Shown here piece after piece: positions 59,710 through 64,000 of a stretch of 64,000 nucleotides of DNA (position 1 is its first letter; each line of letters begins with the position of its first letter). Position numbers and translations under genes: made by a program. Under the pieces are notes generated by a model. It worked only from the letters and a program-made list of their open reading frames with translations. It made no database searches and had not been told where the DNA came from. Origin of the DNA: Adiantum capillus-veneris (lineage: Eukaryota > Streptophyta > Polypodiopsida > Polypodiales > Pteridaceae); NCBI GenBank assembly GCA_014529385.2, contig CM043953.1, positions 64,675,372 through 64,739,371 of the forward strand. The letters are read 5' to 3'.

Positions 59710-59960
59710 AATTAGAGGATTCTCAATCCCACCCAAAAAAAATATTAATAGATCCTTTGAAAGTCTCTTCTTAAAATCCGTTAAAGAAGCATTACAGAGC
59801 TTCTTTGGCTTTAAGTCCATACACCCAGACACATTCAAAAAAGGGAGGAGAAAGTATGCACGTGCACGTGCGTGAACACACACACACACACTCAAAGTGC
59901 ACATACACAAACAGGGGATTCTTAATCCCACCCAAAACACAAAAGCTTAATATCTCCTTT
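59476..59960. repeat. tandem segment duplication with (CA)n spacer
   Basis: TCTTCTTAAAAGTTGTTAAA (about 59,478) recurs as TCTTCTTAAAATCCGTTAAA (about 59,764). Both are followed by TTCTTTGGCTTTAAGTCCAT, ACACCC, an AAAAAAGGG-GAGGAG block, a CA-rich tract and GGATTCTnAATCCCACCC. Period about 287 bp. The first copy holds long (CA)n tracts (59,629-59,660 and 59,667-59,706); the second only a short one. A third partial start may lie near 59,965. Confidence 0.85.
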
Positions 59961-62529
59961 AAAAGTAGAAAAAGAAGAGCTTTGTGCATATACTTGAAGG
60001 GGCAGATGGGCTGAAAGATATATGATTAGGTATTTTACAAAAAAATTGCACAAATAGCTTTGAATCAATGTGTATGTAGACAAAAATGCTCATTTGAATT
60101 TGTTTTATTCAAGCATAAAAATCAATCAAATCAAGTCTAATTAAAAAAAAACACATAATCTAACACTCGATCCAATCATCAGTAATCATTGGCAAGGCTA
60201 GTGGTTGTACAGACGTTGGAGAGGGGGAATATGGAACACACCCAAAACACACACAGTTGCCTCTCTATAGCTCAAGGCATCCACAACACCCCTATCCTCT
60301 CAAAAACACCATCAAAAGACTCAACACACTCTGACAGGCCATTGCATGCACACCTCTCAGCTCACACATGCTAGCAAGACTACCATTCAACTCACTCACA
60401 CCATCAATGCTCATCTCTACACACCCAACACACACCACATTTCAATTTTTACTCCCTTTGCACGACAAAACGGTCTGCGGAGACACACTTTTGTTGGCAT
60501 CGACATACATGCAAAGAGCAAGAGAAAGAGACGGGAGGGGGAAACGACGTCGGAGAACGGGGGAACGGCTTTCAATCTCTTAGCCAAAGCATAGACAAGC
60601 ACTAAAATGTGGCAAAAAGCAAGCTCACATAAAATAAACATCCCCAAGGGCTCCGTCCTGACTTTCTTTCACTACACTGTTCAAAAACAGTGGTAAAACC
60701 CCTTACACATGAGGAAAAAAATTTGTTTTATAGGGGGCTCCAACCATTTTTACTAACTCGGATTCTATTGGACTCCTTAGGCTTCAATTTAAGCATTTCA
60801 TACAAGGCTTCAAACTTCTGCCCGACTTCCCTCTGCCACATTCTCACATTGCACCGTTGCAACTCGCGGCGGGGGGGGGGCTAGCTCTAGCGCTAGTGCT
60901 CCCTTCCACTTTGTCTTCAGAAATGTTGGGGGCCAATGGCCATGTGATATGTGGCCACTTGGTAAGCATTTTGGGGACTCCTTTTGAACCATTGAGCATA
61001 CTATAATTTCATTTTCTTTTGTTTCTAGAAGATACCCTAACTTTGCATTGAATACTTTGGAAAAGCACAAATGCTAGAATTGAAACAATATTGCAATAAT
61101 TCCTTGATTACTTGATGATATTTTCCTCTGCAACCAAATTACACCAAACTTGGGGGAAAGATTCTTGACAAATCCCCTAAGCATTTGATCACACTTGTTT
61201 GAAGTTTGAATCAAATTTTCTTTTCTTGGGTCAAAATGACCATTTCCAGAAGACTTTCCCAAAATTTTGGGATTTTAGGGTGTGGCGAAGTCCATTTCTA
61301 TCCATAATTGCCAAGTGACTACTCCAAGCTATGGTCTAACTATTGGTCACTTTTTTGCATGATTATGGCATAGCAGGGTACATGGATCGGTATACATTTT
61401 GGGAAGAGTTTTCAATTGTGATTGCAGGAGTGTATAGGCACAACTGATAATGTCTTCTGGAAAAATCTTTCTGTCTTTGGAGGTGGAGGAACATGGACCG
61501 CGATCCATGTTACACCCCCAAATTGTACTTTGATCGCATGGTTGGGTTCTACCCTGTTTGAGGAGCTCATCAATGAAATCTTTTTATGTTTGGAAATTTT
61601 TTTATTCCTATAATAGCCCTTGATAGTTTGTTAAAACTCGGTTTATATTTTGATCCATGCAATTGATTCATTGTTGTTTTTTTTACAGTGTGAGCTATAT
61701 ACATTTTCCATGATTACTATAGGAGCATATCTGTCAAATCTTGTAGTGTGCGGTAGCTCTAAGTGCTTTCATCAGGAAAAAACACAACAATGCAACTCTA
61801 GGTCAAAACCTCTCTACCTCTCTCTTTGCCTTTGACAACTCAAAATGATTCCTAATTTTTCCTAATTTGCATATATGTGCCCGATCTACCTAGAATGACA
61901 AGTGCGTGCTTACCTTGCTTGCCTTGATTTCTCATTGTATATCATCTACAGGTCATCGGTTCATCATTTAGATATTCAATCATTGATTGCACTTGATTTT
62001 GCAATTTTGATCTGTTGTAAGTTGGCCCAAAATTTGATTTGTGCCAAATTTTTTCAAACTTGGCATGCTTGGAGCTCTTGCTTTTTTAATTCAATGTTTG
62101 CTTTTAGAACTTAATTTTGACTTTCTTGGCTCACTTTATAATTATTTTATTGGTGATACCTGCTTGAATTGTCTTCTTGCATAGAATTGAGTAGTGTTGG
62201 GTTACAATTAACTGATTGGAGTATTATATAAGTTTCTTAAGGATTTGTTTTTTGGTTATAGTAGCAATGGCCCTTATGTGCTTTTTAGTTGCTTTAGCAA
62301 AAGGGTAGGAGGTTTTACTGGTAGTATAGTTGACTCATGATGCCTCACCAACTAGGTATAAATGACCATCCATTCCTTAGGAAAGTATGGTTTAAAATTT
62401 TATATCCCACCCGCGCTTTTGACGTATATCCAGAAAGATTTGTGCAACATATTGTCAACCATTTACTTCTCATAATAGAATAATGAATATATATAGGGTT
62501 TTGAATTTGATATAGTGCAATAATCAATC
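59961..62529. other. no gene seen
   Basis: A GC-richer block near 60,830-60,950 contains a G run and the palindromic TAGCGCTA. Frames up to 86 codons exist on both strands without motifs. Nothing else is supportable. Confidence 0.4.
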
Positions 62530-63400
62530 ATGCCTCATAGAGGAAATGGAGTGGCTGCTAATGCTAATGTCCTAATCGCATCTCAACAAACTATCATTGA
62601 TTGTGACATTGATGCTATGCTTCGAAAGTCACAACTTGGGAACTTTAGCAAAGAAGGCTAATATCTAGGCAAGGTTCTTGAGAATTGGGTTGAGCGTATG
62701 GATGATAAAAAATAAGGACACTATTGCGAAGTTCATATTGAAAAGATTGCAAAGCATTGGAGGAAGGAACACTGTGATGAAAACAACGTCAACTCTCACA
62801 CAACGACTTGGGATTATCTTAAAGCATATTTAAAAGAAAAATTGTCAGAATTAGGTATATCACTGTGATTGCATGAATGAGTTTCTTCATTGTATTAGAA
62901 TTAGGTATATCACTCTCACTATAGGAATGAGCTTCTTGACTGTACTCAAGAAACTAGAGACTTAGAGTCATAATATCAACATTTCTTGACCCGTGTTAAG
63001 TACGCTCCAGAACAAATGACTTAAGAAGTCAAAGTAGCACGTTTTTGTATTAGGTTTACATAATCATTCAAAGAATAGACTCCAAATCTTGCGACTTATA
63101 AATTTTCCAGATGTTCTTAATGCGGGTAAGCCATTGAACTCAAAATATCAAATGGTAGTGACAGTAACTCAAAATCTATCCCTAGCCATGAATTCAAAAG
63201 ACCTCGACAAGAGGAAGTGTCTAGACCTTTATATTCTTAGACTCAAGAAGCCATGTTACATAAGAAAGAAATTTGAGACCAACTTTGCTTCAATTGCTTC
63301 GAACTTGACTATATATCTTGGACTATCTTGGATTGTCTGTTTAGTGATCTATTAGATTATGAGCTTGCAAGAAAAAATAATGCTCCAACTACAAAATCAC
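62530..63400 (+). pseudogene. weak Ty3/gypsy-type gag remnant
   Basis: In shifting plus frames the sequence reads MPHRGNGVAANANVLIASQQ, then LENWVERMDD, AKHWRKEHCDEN and WDYLKAYLKEKL, an order like the start and capsid core of Ty3/gypsy Gag, where the family shows WxxxM and a Phe-Lys-x-x-Phe helix. A later CFNCFELDY could be a lost zinc knuckle. It has many stops and no pol is recognisable behind it before the window ends. Confidence 0.45.
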
Positions 63401-63802
63401 ATTTGAACTACTTATTGATAAACTAATGCTTTGCATAAGGTGGTAAGCTAGTTGTTGATTGGACTCTAATTACTAGGAATATATGGGATTAAGAATTAAA
63501 ACATTTAAGACTCTATGATGTGCTGCATAAATAAATTCCAAGCTTCTTTGGATGGTCAATCCCCAATTGTACTTGGTTGATGTATTTTTTAAGTGGTTCA
63601 AGTATGAACTCATTGGATTCTCATTATAGTCATGATGGTGGAAAAAAATTTAAAACAAACCAATTCTTTTTAAGTAAACTAAAAATAGTTGAATAAATAC
63701 TTGACTATTTTTTGAAAACGGTAAAGAAGATAAAAAGCCCTTCATACATTTATACTTGAATTACGTCTACATATTTAGGACAATAGCTAGTCTTATAATT
63801 TT

Positions 63803-64000
63803 TGGCATGCTAAAGGCCTTAGTGCACTATGGGTGAAGGTCATTCAATTTTCATTGCTTGACAAGTGTCCCCAAGGAGGCTTCAACGTCTTGTGAACTAA
63901 AAGAAATCATCGTCTTTTAAATGCTATTTTCTAAAGTTACATTCAAGTTTTTGGATTAAAAAGTGTATTCATTGGAGTTTGATCCCATGATGTAAAGTTT
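63803..64000 (-). repeat. dispersed repeat family, copy 3, inverted
   Basis: Reverse complement matches 19,634-19,830 in order (CTTTACATCATGGGATCAAAC, AAAATAGCATTTAAAAGAC, GACCTTCACCCATAG, GGCCTTTAGCATGCC). It runs off the window end, so the real element extends beyond 64,000. Confidence 0.82.

Noticed and set aside
60830-61070. 86-codon minus frame as a gene
   Set aside because: Contains a poly-Pro stretch from a G run and shows no recognisable domain.

Overview
This is nuclear plant DNA dominated by decayed retrotransposons and microsatellites, with one gene that looks intact. The plant assignment rests on a spliced chloroplast-targeted DnaJ-type zinc-finger gene, a degenerate run of pentatricopeptide (PPR) repeats, and plant-type Ty1/copia, Ty3/gypsy chromovirus and Tat-like elements. 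The PPR wording (IHDDI, QGLL, LVDMY motifs about every 300 bp) and the many long (GA)n/(CA)n tracts remind me of homosporous ferns such as Ceratopteris or Adiantum. That is an inference from memory, not a proof.

Layout. 1-6.4 kb: no gene; a spaced CCAAT/ATTGG array (0.9-1.1 kb) and a minus-strand LINE remnant (3.8-5.3 kb). 6,408-11,843: an LTR element in minus orientation with 488/492 bp LTRs, TSD CACAC and an initiator-Met type primer site, but no recognisable polymerase. 11.8-13.7 kb: diverged duplications and a 37-bp poly-C run. 14.4-16.65 kb: a broken Ty1/copia pol. 17.7-22.6 kb: palindromes, a dispersed repeat family and an LTR/primer-site fragment. 22.6-29.96 kb: a PPR pseudogene cut in two by a 5,841-bp chromovirus with 123-bp LTRs and a TTGTG target duplication. 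32,233-34,032: the five-exon zinc-finger gene. 34.2-45.8 kb: mostly unrecognised sequence with tandem duplications and microsatellites. 46.0-52.94 kb: an unusual Ty3/gypsy element. 52.94-58.9 kb: a gag-less Tat-like Ty3/gypsy element with two RNase H modules, abutting the previous element within a few bases. 59-64 kb: tandem duplications, a weak gag remnant, and an inverted copy of the 19.6-kb repeat.

How it fits together. The host gene predicts a thylakoid zinc-finger protein of the SPA/BSD2-like class, with a transit-peptide exon, one membrane helix and four CxxCxGxG motifs. Everything else recognisable is retroelement biology: LTRs, primer sites, gag, protease, RT, RNase H, integrase and chromodomain, all carrying stops and frameshifts. 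Several stops read naturally as C-to-T or G-to-A changes of Gln or Trp codons, as expected for methylated, silenced repeats. I found no CRISPR array, operon, credible functional tRNA or rRNA gene, or an unmistakably new system. The best leads are the gene with its GC-AG intron, the dated nested insertion in the PPR array, the unusual 46-52 kb element lineage, and the CCAAT array.
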